DNA of 64,000 nucleotides, taken from Petrosia ficiformis (taxonomy: Eukaryota; Porifera; Demospongiae; Haplosclerida; Petrosiidae). Location of the stretch: contig OX345636.1 of the NCBI GenBank assembly GCA_947044365.1, positions 60,453,537 to 60,517,536 of the forward strand. Direction: 5' to 3'. Both the position numbers and the translations under genes were made by a program. The notes under the pieces are model-generated. The model ran no database searches, was not told where the DNA came from, and saw only the letters and a program-made list of their open reading frames with translations. Each line of letters starts with the position of its first letter. Position 1 is the first letter of the stretch. Positions 49,455-62,399 of the stretch are shown piece by piece.

Positions 49455-50060
49455 TTTGATCACAGTAATTTGCTGTAGGCCTGTGGCAATATTTGGACAA
49501 GTTTTTTTGTGGTCTAAACAGGTTTGGATTTGTTCTAAATCTTGGAACTCTGTGCCGGACTGCTATTGTATATATAATAATTATTTATTTATAATTAATG
49601 TGTTAGTTTGATGTAAGATTATCACAGTAATTTGCTGTAGGCCTATGGCAATGCTTGGACAAGTTTTTTTGTGGTCTAAACCGGTTTGGATTTGTTCTAA
49701 ATCTTTGAACCCTGTGCCGGGCTGCTATTGTATATATAATAATTATTTATTTATATAGATTATCACAGTAATTTGCTGTAGGCCTATGGCAATGTTTTGA
49801 CAAGTTTTTTGTGGTCTAAACGGGTTTGGATTTGTTCTAAATCTTTGAACCCTGTGCTGGACTGCTATTGTAACATGTGAATATATAATTGTTAATTATT
49901 TATGTAATAATTATGTATTAGTTTGATGTAAGATTATCACAATAATTTGCTGTGGGCCTATGGCAATATTTGGACAAGTGTTTTGTGGTCTAAAGCAGTT
50001 TGGATTTCTACAATGTAAATCTTTGAATTGTGTGCCAGAAAGCTATTGTTACACATGACA
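49455..50060. repeat. Four-copy tandem repeat, unit ~120-175 bp
   Basis: Copies begin at about 49458, 49620, 49759 and 49936, each starting tcacagtaatttgctgtagg (last copy tcacaataatttgctgtggg). They share caagttttttgtggtctaaa and ggatttgttctaaatctt words. The spacers vary by AT-rich indels. The array lies directly upstream of the nested gene's first exon. Confidence 0.85.
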
Positions 50061-51450
50061 TATATGCTGTTACATAGTTTGCCTGACATACAGATTAAAA
50101 TAATTATTATTGTTGTATATATGGTAGTGGACAATTGGTATTTCTTCTTGGTATCCTGTGTTGGACTGGCATTACATGTACGTAAATGCTGTTACTTGTG
50201 TAGATATGAACAGATGATTAGTATTAAGGGTGGACAAGACAGATTTTTAAGCCATGAGTATTACCATATATATAATTTTGATAGCTTGAATTTTTCAAGC
50301 ATAATATTATTAATTACTTAAATTACACTTTGACTATCTATTGATGTACAATGTTTGATATTAATTTCTTAGTATTGAGTATATAGTCTCGCCTTGATAT
50401 AGCATGAGTCAACTACAGAACATTTCACTAGTTCTGTTGCTGCAGAGTATTCCACTAGCTGTGCTGCAGTACATATGATGTGTACTGTAAGGGTTTCTGT
50501 CCTTCAGCTGTCCTGTGAAAATTTAATATCAGGAAATTTAACTTTTCTTCCTGTGATATGTAGCTTATATTTGTGTTCAGTAGTAGCTTTTATGAGTCAA
50601 AAACTTGAGAATGATTTTGCCCCTTTTTTGGGTAAATGTATATAGACAAAGTAATGGGAATATTGAAAGGGTGTCCTCTTCCTTTTGAGGATTTAAACGA
50701 AGGGGAAAGTACATATTATGTACTATTTTGGGTTTTCTGGGATCCAGTATACCCACACATGTATTCAAGATTGTATTTGAGACGGTAGCTATAGTGTTTC
50801 TCTTCCTGAATGAATGTACATTGTGATAGTAACATTACCTCATGATAAGACACAAACAGACTGAATGTTATACATTAAACATCTCTCCTGATACAATACA
50901 TAGACTATTCATAAATAAACCAGTGTACAGTGTTCTCAACAGGATTTTAGTATTTATAGTACATGTAGAAAAATGATTAATTTATTATAAGATTTAATAG
51001 GTGTGGCTAAGTTTCTTGAATCATGCCACAAGTTAATAGGAAGACGATGAGTGATAGTGGTGTAGGCTTAATTCCAGAGCTGAAATGATGGACTAGCACC
51101 ACAACCTAAAAGCCTAGTGAGAACGTACCCTGGTAGTATATTGTCTAATATATGTACATGTATACGTTACAAGTGAGGACACACGATTAAGGAGAACAAT
51201 TTTCAGTCCCAATTGGCCTCTTGACAATCTTTGTAGTTAAAAAACATCATCCTTTTTATATAAATTATAAGTACTGTGTACCTTACTGATCTGTCCATTC
51301 AACAATAAACTGTTAACACTACAATTTAATGGGTTCTGTCTTCATGTAACCATTGTGTGATTATGTCATCATTATCATTATCATATACAGTACTTGTTGT
51401 GTGTAATATTTGTATCTATGGATTTTCTCCTTGTCTTGGAAAGGTAATCG
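50060..51450. other. Intronic stretch of dispersed repeat pieces
   Basis: From about 50560 this matches 28950-29040, 25320-25900 and 42840-43540 in diverged form. The part at 50100-50330 has an open frame but no recognisable protein and no splice context I trust. Confidence 0.5.
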
Positions 51451-52930
51451 AGTGTTTCAACTGTTAATTGTAGAACTCCAGCATTTCTCATAATGGCACT
51501 GTGGTCAGTGTTAATATCGTACATGTATAGCTGTGGTTATACCACATGCTGTATGTAAACTACACTTGACAGGTGTGGTGTAACTAGTAGTTGTGTGAAG
51601 ACAAGCTAACTAATGTTGGGTTGTTGTAACTTGTTGCAAAGCAAAAAGTGGTTATTTGGACAAGTGGACAAGTGTTAATTTCTAGTCCTAAGTGAAATAT
51701 CAATTTAGATACAATTGTTTCTAAATTAATATAATTACTACATGTCATGTGATATTGTAATTTGAAAACAATGGGATCCAAATTTACCTTGAAATGTCAC
51801 GTGGAAATCACATACATGTAATAGTATTACATAAGGAATCATTTTTGATAATAGTATTACATAAGGAATCACCCAATCCACAACCCACTTACATGTAATT
51901 TATCTTAAACTACATGTATTATATAGTGAGTGTACTGTATAGCTGTTTTTATTCATGGTAAGAGAAAAACTGTTCCATTACCGACGTACATGTATTTCAC
52001 ACATGCAATTGTAGTCAATTGAAGAACACATAAATACATTTCTGCGAACTGTTATTTACACATTCTTCAATCTACATGTACTGCGAAATTAAATGAAAAT
52101 AAACTCCCCTGGAAAAACACCCACTATATGGTACAAGTGTATATAAAATCATTTCCCTATGCACCTAATTGCTAATTACATGTACTGTATGTGCCTTACT
52201 AGTCATGACGACAGAGGAAAAGATATAAACATAAAAAGTGTATAAAACACCGTAAGGCCATCCCTATGATTGCTTTCCCACGGGATCGATGTATGTTTAT
52301 ATATGTACAGTATATATGCATGTTTGTGGCCACTTATGCAATTATGTGTTGTATACGTAGTTAAGGAAGTTACGTCTTTCCGGGTACTCGAGCGCTCGGT
52401 CAATTAATAGGCGTGGCACGTAAAAGAACATGCGCTCAAGCTCTACAGACCAGCAGAAAGAAAGCTACGTGTATGTAGCTTACTTAGGAACTGGAACTAA
52501 TAGCTAGGTATTCTTTCTAAAATATATTTCTAAATTTCTACAAGGTCCTTTAAAAGGTAAACAGAGTAGATGATCAAAATACTAATTATAAATAGGCTGA
52601 TGTGTTTCAACCACGATAAAGATTACTGAATGATGGACACTACAAAGCAGTCATAGGGATACTTTTTGTCTATATATCTTGTTACCTAAGTCATTTCAGT
52701 GGGTGTGGTCAATTATTTTATGTTCTTAACTAAGTTGTTATGTATTCTAGTAAAGAAGTAAAGAGAATTTAGTTGAATCAGCTGTACTTTCACATCATAG
52801 GCTATTGTTGTTAATTCAGTTTCATCAGTCAAAGATTTGTGGACAAGCAGTGCATGATTTCATTCCGGGGCCCTACTTTTCAATCTAATTCATTATCTTA
52901 TCAATACAATGAAACTTTCATAATGTAAAT
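51450..52930. repeat. Duplicated block B, copy 2
   Basis: Matches 8065-9430. It carries a more complete CATCCCTAT-family MITE (52259-52660) and a duplicated aatagtattacataaggaatcac-type piece at about 51820-51870. Confidence 0.8.
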
Positions 52931-54800
52931 GCCATCAGGAAAGTTTTGAAAGTGCTTATATGATGGTCCAGACAATTAGATACCTTATAAGGGCATTATT
53001 AAGTGTAGCTGCTGATTTTATAATAGTGATGTGGTAGTTCATTACATTTGTTTATCACATCAGTTCAGTTTGACTAACTCCGTCTGTATCTATTCTGAAG
53101 GAGGAGAGCACATGCAACTCAAATTGACCTTAATATAAAATAGTTATGAATTAATTCAAATAATTGAATATAATAACACAAAGTGTGACTTGTATAATAT
53201 ACTGTTTGTGATGTAATTTTCGAAAGACACATTTTCCCCAAAAATAATTCAATCGAATGTTTATCTTTAATCACTTGCTTTTGTGCTATTTAATACAATA
53301 ACATTTGTTATCAGGAAGAGCTATTAGTAATCTTCTTAAATATTGAATTTCATTAATTTCCAGTACAAATGGTGGACTTATGAGCTAATTATTAATTTGA
53401 TCAAAATTATTTTGCAGGAAGTGTCCTTTTCCGAACATTAGATCACATGTTGTATGATAGTTATATTTCATGTACATATATATTTTGTGGAACACACTTT
53501 TTCTACATAACATATACATGTAACTGCTCCGCACATGTATATACATGCTTTAATAATTCCTAAGAAGTTTTGTGATAATAACAATTAAACAATGATTACG
53601 ATACCCTTCCGCCTACTCTTCGCAGCGAGGGTAACAACAGTACATAACCAGACTGTTTTTTGCCGTAGTGCTTGGAAGTCTGGAGACGAGACTAGCCACT
53701 ATTGGAGACTGTGCCTCACCACAGATAACATATAGATTGGAATATTTGTAATACACGTAGGTTGAGTGAATCAGGTGACAATCACCTGATTATGATTATC
53801 ACTGATGATCATCAGGAATGTTAGACAAATTTGGCAGACTGTTTTTCTCCATGGGGCATGGTAGTATGGGGATAAGACTTTCTGTAAAAAATAGTCTCAT
53901 ATTAGAAGAACGCTGTGACATTGTTGGGTGAGCCTACATGATGGTGACAATACAACATGTGGTATTACTTACACAGCTACATGTAAATAGAACATGTGGT
54001 ATTACTTACAGCACATACAACATGTACATTTAGAGCGATTTCAGTAGCAACTTTCTAGTGTTGGACTCACTCAGGCTCATCCCAATTATTTGTACTTGTA
54101 ACCCCATCATGACAACAGTTACAAGTATTACCACATGTTTTATGAACATGTATTAATGTGTATTAGTGATCATATGATTATAAATATACATTTATATGTC
54201 TAAGTAAACTATGAATGTAGTACATGTTAATACTATAGTGCATACATGTATTATATATTCAGTACATGTACATACTATGGTAATGTTATAATATATAAAT
54301 TGTTTTATACTTATATATTCTGTTTTTATGTTTCGGTTCAAATTACATGTAATATAAGTAATCAGTAACAATTAATAATTGCTTAAGGTAAGAGTATTGA
54401 AAGAATACTTCAGTTTCATTAAAGATCTGTGTACTTAGACTACAGTTGCACGCACTTTGTAAATTTGGGGTGGGACTGTAGCCTCCCTGTTTTCTTCTCT
54501 TGTCCATAGGAATACATTTTTTCTCTGTTTATGACTATATTGATTTTCTTTATTATTACTATGAAAATCAAAACATTGTGAAACAGTTTATAAAATTATC
54601 AAACATAATGTCAATTGAAATGTATTGATGGCCATTTTTTGCAAGCCATCCTACATACATGTACAGTACATGTAGATGGTAGTACCATTATTACTGTAGT
54701 GTGTACATGTAGATGGTAGTACCATTATTACTGTAGTATGTACATTTACATGTACTACAAGTACATGTATTATAGTATTTTAATAACAAGTACAAGTACT
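52930..54800. other. Diverged block C pieces, no exon
   Basis: 53170-53580 is a diverged copy of 17810-18120, and 53620-53960 is related to 7850-8060 and 1187-1456. A tandem pair gtagatggtagtaccattat lies at 54670-54745. I found no ankyrin exon here. Confidence 0.5.
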
Positions 54801-55835
54801 AATATGTATGTATGTATATTATATATACAGTATGAACATGTACAGTAGTCCTTAACAATAAGTTCACATAGCATTGTTGTAGTACACAAGTAGTACTCTA
54901 CACTCCATAAAACACTGAAAGAGTATATTATTATGCATACTACACTTAATGAAATAATAAACAGCAGTGACATTTGAGCTCCACCTTCTACTACTAACTA
55001 ACTAACCTTTCTTTACCTCTACATATATAACTCTCCCATTTTATATAACTAGAGTCTGTAACTTACATGCACTTTGCTGGAAAGAAGAGTTGTTAAGGAA
55101 AGCTATACATGTATAAATGTTAAATGTACATGTATGATGCACTATCAGCAGGAAGATAGCAAGGCGGGTGCTTAAAAGTTTAGTAGTCTAAAGGGCAACA
55201 CCCACACCTTTGCTTATACCTGTGTAACTTCACATTTTACACAACACAGACTTCTAACTTCCTTAATTAGACAGGGGAGCTTCTAACAAAGTCATAGATA
55301 CCAAATACATGTATATGTACATGTACATGCTTCGTTAGTCAGAGGAAAGCAACAAAGCGAGTGTTTGAAATAGCAGTGGTCAGTACCAACAGCCATGAGG
55401 CTAATGTGCTATGTGTTGTACATATATGTACATATTAAAATTAAAATGTTGCTGTAATTAACATGGTGGAACATACTTAGTGCATACATGTACGTACTAC
55501 AATAACACTGTGTGAACTATTTATTGAGGGCTACTGTATACAAGAATGTGTACACATATATGTGTCTAGTAATTACATGTAGTCTGATGCCATGGCATTG
55601 AGGAAGGGTCTGGGACATACATGTACATGTACATGTACATTAGCGGACACTTTCTTGCAGTCCCAAACACACTTCCATAGGTGCCCATAGATTGGAACCC
55701 TCTGAATTACGAACACCTCGCTATTTCGTATACCGGACACATATCACGCCCCCATTGATATTATAAGATACGAAAACCACTCTATATTGCCATTTAATTT
55801 CCTTAATAAGCATGAGCAAAATGCAACAGTTCATG

Positions 55836-55989
55836 CAGGGGTGTGGAAATAGTGAGCCAATTGCTGGACATTCTGGCTTGTTTTCACTACTCTTGTCCTG
55901 CTCCCCATGTACTTTGTATACAGTTCAGTTTTAATTTACCGGACATTCACTAGGTTTATCGGACATGACTGGCTGTTTCCACACCCCTG
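55836..55989. mobile_element. 154-bp hAT-type MITE with CAGGGGTGTGGAAA ends
   Basis: The left end caggggtgtggaaa and inverse right end are flanked by the exact 8-bp duplication agttcatg (55828-55835 and 55990-55997). The paralogous unfilled site caacagttcatgagttgg is present near 16796 and 31153. Confidence 0.93.
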
Positions 55990-57368
55990 AGTTCATGAGT
56001 TGGTTTTGGTTTTAGAGCAACAGGAACTCACAAAACTAGTACAACTAGTACAACTAGTACAACTATACTCCAAAAATACTTTAGATGAAACACTTCCTTC
56101 AATTGCTCATTTGATAACATTTGTTATCAGGAAGAGCTATTATTAATCTTCTTAGATACTGAATTTCAGTACAAAATAGTGGACTTACGTATGAGCTATT
56201 AACATTAATTTGATCAAAATTGTGTTACAGGAAAGTGTCCCTTTCCAAAAATTAGGTCACATATTGCATGGTAGTTATATTTCATGTACATATATATACA
56301 TGCTTTTTCTACATAAGCTATAACTATTCCTCTACATGTAATCACATATACATATAGTCACACACATGCTTTTATTGCTTTAACAATTCCTAAGAAATTT
56401 TGTGATAATATTTAGATATGGGTTCACTTACAATTACAATTGTAATTGAGGTCAATTACAATTACAATTATGTAGTTGTAAATGTACTGTAATTGAAACA
56501 TTTGTATTGATGCAATTGTTAATCATAAGGATTTTACTTTCATTCGGCATTCTATACCAAATTATTAAAATGTAATGGTTATTATACATGTAGACACTTT
56601 CATTTTAGAATATATGCTACCGGCTTAGAGGTATTGCTGTAATTATATTGTAATTGCATGCGACTGTACATGTAATTGTAGTTGAATGTCACATAATTGT
56701 AATTGTAATTAACCAGTGGTAGCTACACTGACAATAATTGAAGCTGTAATTGTAGTTGGCCTTTTGTAATTGAACCCAGACCTGGTACACATAGATCTAG
56801 ATGTACATAACCCCACTATTAATTAATTTATATTCACATGTCACCTGAAATAATTAGAACAGAGTGTTTGTATAAATGTAGCATTGTTAAGTAAATTCTT
56901 AGCTCGATACACCTACTATTATTACACTATATATAAGAGAACAACTACATTTTGTATTTAGTAATAACAACTATTGATCTTCCAGATAATAAATTCTATC
57001 ATCTTTTATAATTAATAATGAAGATTTTAATAATAATCATTTGTTTTACGTATGTAGATATTCTCTTTTGTATACATTATACTCATGTATCATGTACTTT
57101 CATATCTTCATTGTATCTAATTCAGATTATAAAGAGTATCACCATACCATTGTGTATACTTACATAATCTTGTTTGAATTCTCATTAGTTTATATCTTAT
57201 AATTCAGTTACTTTCCTCCCTACTTAATCAACATGATGTTAAATGTAGTATCCTATCAAGACACTAAATTGTTTAATATAATTATTATTAGTAAATGAGT
57301 CATGCATTTATAATATGAATTGATTGTACAAAATCTAAAGAATTACTTTTATTATTTCTTTTACATAG

Positions 57369-57467
57369 TATGGACGGACACCTACTCATTGGGCTGCTTT
57401 TAACAACAGTGTAGATACACTATCTGCACTAATACGTCATGGATCAAAATTGGATACACAGGATAAT
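57369..57467 (+). CDS. Ankyrin-repeat gene, internal exon 5 of the window
   Basis: This 99-nt exon between ttacatag and gttagt is phase 0 at both ends and encodes one 33-residue ankyrin repeat: YGRTPTHWAAFNNSVDT then LSALIRHGSKLDTQDN. The consensus Leu of TPLH is Thr and helix 2 is LSALIRHG, so it is more diverged than exons 3 and 4. It differs from exon 3 at 36 and from exon 4 at 37 of 99 positions (counted by eye), although the surrounding introns are almost the same. Confidence 0.9.
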
Positions 57468-58139
57468 GTTAGTTCTAATAACACACTATACTATAGTATT
57501 CATTATGTTATTGTACAAATTCCGGTGGTAATACATATTTTCAGTAGTAATTGAATTTTGTGATTATAAAGAAGGGCTAATCTACTATACAGATCTGTGT
57601 TATAATATATAACTACCTTGTATGATATAACAGTGTCACAAGTATGATATTTACATAGAATATGATTTACATTAGTCTCCAGTAATATAATGTAAATGAA
57701 TTAATTGTAAGTACTCTCTGTCTTTTACCATTTTGATGACATGATTATTTTTATCCTTTCCAAATAATTATATTGGATAAACACATCATGAGATTCATGA
57801 ATATATACACACAAACACCAGTTATAAATGTCTTGTTTTGGTGTATATGTGGGTAACATGTACAGTAGTCGTAGTTCACATAGCATTGTTGTAGTACACA
57901 AATAGTACTCTACACTCCATAAAACACTAAAAGAGGATATTATTATGCATACTACACTTAATAAAATAATAAACAGCAGTGACATTTGAGCTCCACCTTC
58001 TACTACTAACTAACTAACCTTTCTTTACCTCTACATATATAACTCTCCAATTTTATATAACTAGAGTTTCTAACTTACATGTACTTTGGTGGAAAGAAGA
58101 GTTGTTAAGAAAGCTATAGATGTTAAATATGTGATTCAC

Positions 58140-58195
58140 TATCAGCAAGAAGATAGCAAGAAGATAGCAAGAAGATAGCAAGAAGATAGCAAGGC
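58140..58195. repeat. Variable 12-bp tandem repeat
   Basis: aagaagatagca occurs about four to five times here, about twice at the paralogous site 34200-34230, and once at 21655-21670. Confidence 0.9.
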
Positions 58196-59954
58196 GAATG
58201 CTTACAAGTTTAGTATACCAAAGGGCAACACCCACACCTTTACTTACCTGTATAACTTACTCATTTTACAGTTTATATAGACTACTAACTTACTTACAGG
58301 GGAGCTTCTAACAAAGTTGTAGATACCAAATACATGCTTCATTAGTCAGAGGAAAGCAGCAAAGGGAGTGTTTGAAAGTGCAGTGGTCAGTACCAACAGC
58401 CACGAGGCTATAATAGTGCACTATGCGTTGTACATGTACGTATGTACAGTGTACATATTAAAATTAAAATGTTACCATAGTTAGTAGTTAACATGGTGCA
58501 ACATACTTAGTACATACATGTACATGTACGTACTACAATAACACTGTGTGAACTATTTATTGAGGGCAAATGTATACAAGAATGTGTACACATGTATGTG
58601 TCTAGTAATTACATGTAGTCTGATGGCATTGCCTCTTCACTGGTAGGAGGAAGGGTCTGGGACATATATGTACATACACATGTATATAATACATGTACTA
58701 TAATACATGTACCAGATTACTCCACTTCAAACCACAAGCTCCACATCACATGTAACAAATACAATGTTCAATGTGAATAATATTCTTTGTATTATACATT
58801 ATAACTGGTATAACAATTGAGAGGGTATAAAACCCAGAATGGAATGAAACTGAATGTGGAATGGAATGGAACGGAACTGGAAGTTGATAACTATTATTAT
58901 ATGGTTGGTAATTGAATTTATTTAATATTATATGTGACATCAGTGCTTTAAGGGTTAAGTAATTTTAATATTATATCATGCACAAAAAAAAACCAAACAA
59001 AGTCTGTACCTTTATTAGTGGAATATTTGTCTACCAATAATGATCAATCTCAATATTGACATACAACCATACAAAAGTAGTTACATTATATATAGTAATT
59101 TATTAAGTAACTTAACAAGTGCATAGTAACAAAGTATCTACATAAGTGATATATAGCAACTCATTATAAATAAATAAGTAACTTCATATGAATAGTCTCA
59201 TCACTAGAATCTTTACATTTGGTAGATGAATCTTCCAAGATACACACTTAGATATTTTGAATGGTGGTGGTGATGACAGAGAGTCGTACTCATCACTACA
59301 AATTAAAATGAGTTCAGAAGTCATTCCTCTCTTGCTTCCACATTTGTCTTTTTGCACATACTAATAATATTAAGATTAAATAATTTTATTTAATGTAGTT
59401 ATTAATTTCCGGTTCCGTTCTGTTCCAAGTTTTCTACCTACCCATCAAAATTATATTATACATGTAACCAAATTTTATTAAACACTTACCTTTAGTCAGT
59501 CACTATTCAGCCATTTTGTACAGGAAGCCAACAAAATGTGGAATTAATGATATCTCATCCTGGATACCAAATTTGATTGACTTCCTGTACAAAATAGCGG
59601 AGCTAATCATTTGATCAAAATTATTTTGTGGTAGAGTACAACTTGTTCATTTTTGTAATTCAGTCACTATTGCCCAGCCCTAATTAATACACACTTACAA
59701 AGCAAGTAACCCCACCTCAATCAACCTTCCAGCTTGTAAAAGTCTGATATACATGTACATGTATACACTTGTCCTCACACCACTTCCTCATATGTAAAGT
59801 GAGTGGTAACACCAGACTATCTAGTAATTGTACAATGACACCTTAGCTCACTATGTAGTTGATAATAATCTTTTCACTGAGTACATACATGTACATTACT
59901 CAATGAATGAGTCTTCCAAGTAGATTCTTAATCTCTCATACATGTACATACATG

Positions 59955-60376
59955 TAGTGTTGGGCGATTATGAGAATTGATGATATGATAATCATACAGT
60001 ATATATTCACGATTATCACGGTTATAATCAAAGAGATTTGTAGTATTCCCACCTTTGGCTTGGACTGATTTTTTACACTTGTAACAAACGGGCCTCTTGT
60101 TCTGACTCAATCATAATACAATCTTCTGTTGCCTGTAGTCCCAAGTAAGTTCAAACACAACTTTTTGTGTTTTTTTTTCTTTACAACATTCATTCCCTGA
60201 GCTTGATGTAAAGCCATCTTTTTACTTAAGACACTTTTGTGGTCTAACACAATAATCGTGCATGCGCGATAATCGTGCAAATCAATAATCACCTCAAACA
60301 AAAATGTAACGGTTTGATTATTGTTTATTATAAACACCGTGATTTAATCGTCAAACTGGTTAATCGCCCAACACTA
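59955..60376. mobile_element. hAT-type MITE with BED zinc-finger relic, copy 2
   Basis: Same element as 36012-36433, carried along in duplication E, with the same flanks and the same - strand BED-finger fragment (59928-60110). Confidence 0.85.
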
Positions 60377-60597
60377 CACACATGTATACATGTAATTATA
60401 AATTATTGTTAATGTACATTGAGCTAACCTGTAGTATTGAGCAATTATTGAATATTCTAATAAATGAACATCTTTAGAGAGTTCAATTTATCATGTACTG
60501 TATGATACAAAGATCATGATGATCAACTGAATAAAGAGTGTGTAACATATAAAAACAAGTGTATATAGAGAAAACAAGTGTATATAGAGAAAAAAAA

Positions 60598-61480
60598 CAT
60601 CCCTATGATTGCTTTACAAATTTAAGTAAAGATAAACATATCTCTATGACTGCTTTGTGGTGTCCAGCATTCGGTAATCATGGCTGACTTTATCAAGCAT
60701 GAAAGACAACAGCTTATTATTTTGATTATCTACTCTCCTGACCTTTCAAAGGACCTTGTAGAACTTTAGGAATATATTTCAGGCAGAATAGCTAGCTATT
60801 AGTTCCAGTTTCTACATAAGCTACACAGATTTCTTTCTGCTGCTGTGTAGAGCTTGATCAATGATCGCGCGTTCTTTTACGCGCCACGCCCATTAATTGA
60901 CCAAGCCCCCGGGAATGATGTAACTTCCTTAACTACGTATACAACGCATACTCGCGTAAGTGGACACAAGAATATATATATATATATATATAAACATACA
61001 TCGAACCCGTGGGAAAGCAATCATAGGGATGGCCCTGCGGGCCATAAAAACATCCCTATATTTGCTTTGTGATGACTATGTATTAAGCATTGCTGATGGC
61101 ACTAGTGTCTCTACCTTTCTGTGTACTCCTGAAGACGTAAGTGTAAGCCTAATTGCAGTCTAAATACACAGATGTCTGATGAACTGACTGAGGTACTCCT
61201 TCAAGGTTCTAAATGATGACTTCCTCGTGTCTGAAACTCAACAACTTATCATCCTTACTTGTTAAAGATTCTTGCATAATATCTATACTGTTTCTCTGCT
61301 ATATACAAGAGTTATTAGCAGTTTTACATCCTTTTTGAATCTTCCTGGCTGGTCTGTAGCTCAAACGCGCGTTCTTTTACGCGCCACGCCCATTAATTGA
61401 CCGAGCCCCCGGGAATGACGCAACTTCCTTAACTACATATACAACGCATAGTCGCGCAAGTGACACAAGAATATATATAT

Positions 61481-61511
<31 letters not shown>

Positions 61512-61554
61512 CATTAAACCCCGTGGAAAGCAATTATAGGGATGGCCCTACGGG
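60598..61554. mobile_element. Pair of CATCCCTAT-family MITEs, copy in duplication E
   Basis: Two adjacent elements in the same orientation (60598-61031 and 61051-61554), paralogous to 36655-37634. The second has a pure AT microsatellite (about 61471-61511) in its interior. Confidence 0.75.
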
Positions 61555-62175
61555 CCATAAAAAAGAAGGGCTAAGCAATACTGGAAATTATTTGTTGTAC
61601 TTGTATTTTATAACTACACATAGTAGCCACATTCATTAGTGATAATAATTATCTTAACTAATAAGTTCTAGTGTTGCTTAGACTTTCTCATCTAGTCTGT
61701 TCTTTTGTATTTCAATCTTCATTCACTGGATCATCATTCTGTTTATATTAAGTTTCTGATGATCTACTTTATTATAATATTTAGTATGTGATCAATGATA
61801 TAACAAAACATTCACATATTATCCATTGACTACATTACTGATATGAATGTACACTTAAATTGAGCTAATTATAAAACTGATACTATTTAAATATCATTAA
61901 AAGCTAGGACATTGTTTGTATAAATTATAATTATATTATGTATAATAATTATCTCTTGGTAGAGATATAATAAACCTATAAAATGTTTTCAAAATCTTGC
62001 TCATGTAGTGTCATGGGAATTCATCAATTAATTGACATTATTCTGGACTATTACATTCTTGTGTGAAACAAATTGCATCACAGTTTCCCCAAATGCTTCC
62101 TCATTTTATCAATATAATTATCAGCCATGCAAGACTATTATATACTATATACATTTAGTATGTATACAAGTACAT

Positions 62176-62399
62176 CAGTATTTTTGATAAGCTTATATGG
62201 CGCACCATTGGCCCAAAGAGCTTCTTATTTGGCGCTGCACAGTTCTCTATTTGGGCCAGTGGTGCAGTTAATTACGATTATATTGTCAGTAACATCATTA
62301 ACTCTTTGTTACTCGGCTCAAGATGTATTCTCAATGGCACACACACTAACCATTGTTGAGCCAATTTGGCCCATGCTTCAAAACTTATCAAAAACTCTG
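62176..62399. mobile_element. hAT-type MITE, paralogue of 38263-38486
   Basis: Same ends and the same aagtacat flanks. It belongs to duplication E and is not an independent insertion. Confidence 0.88.
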
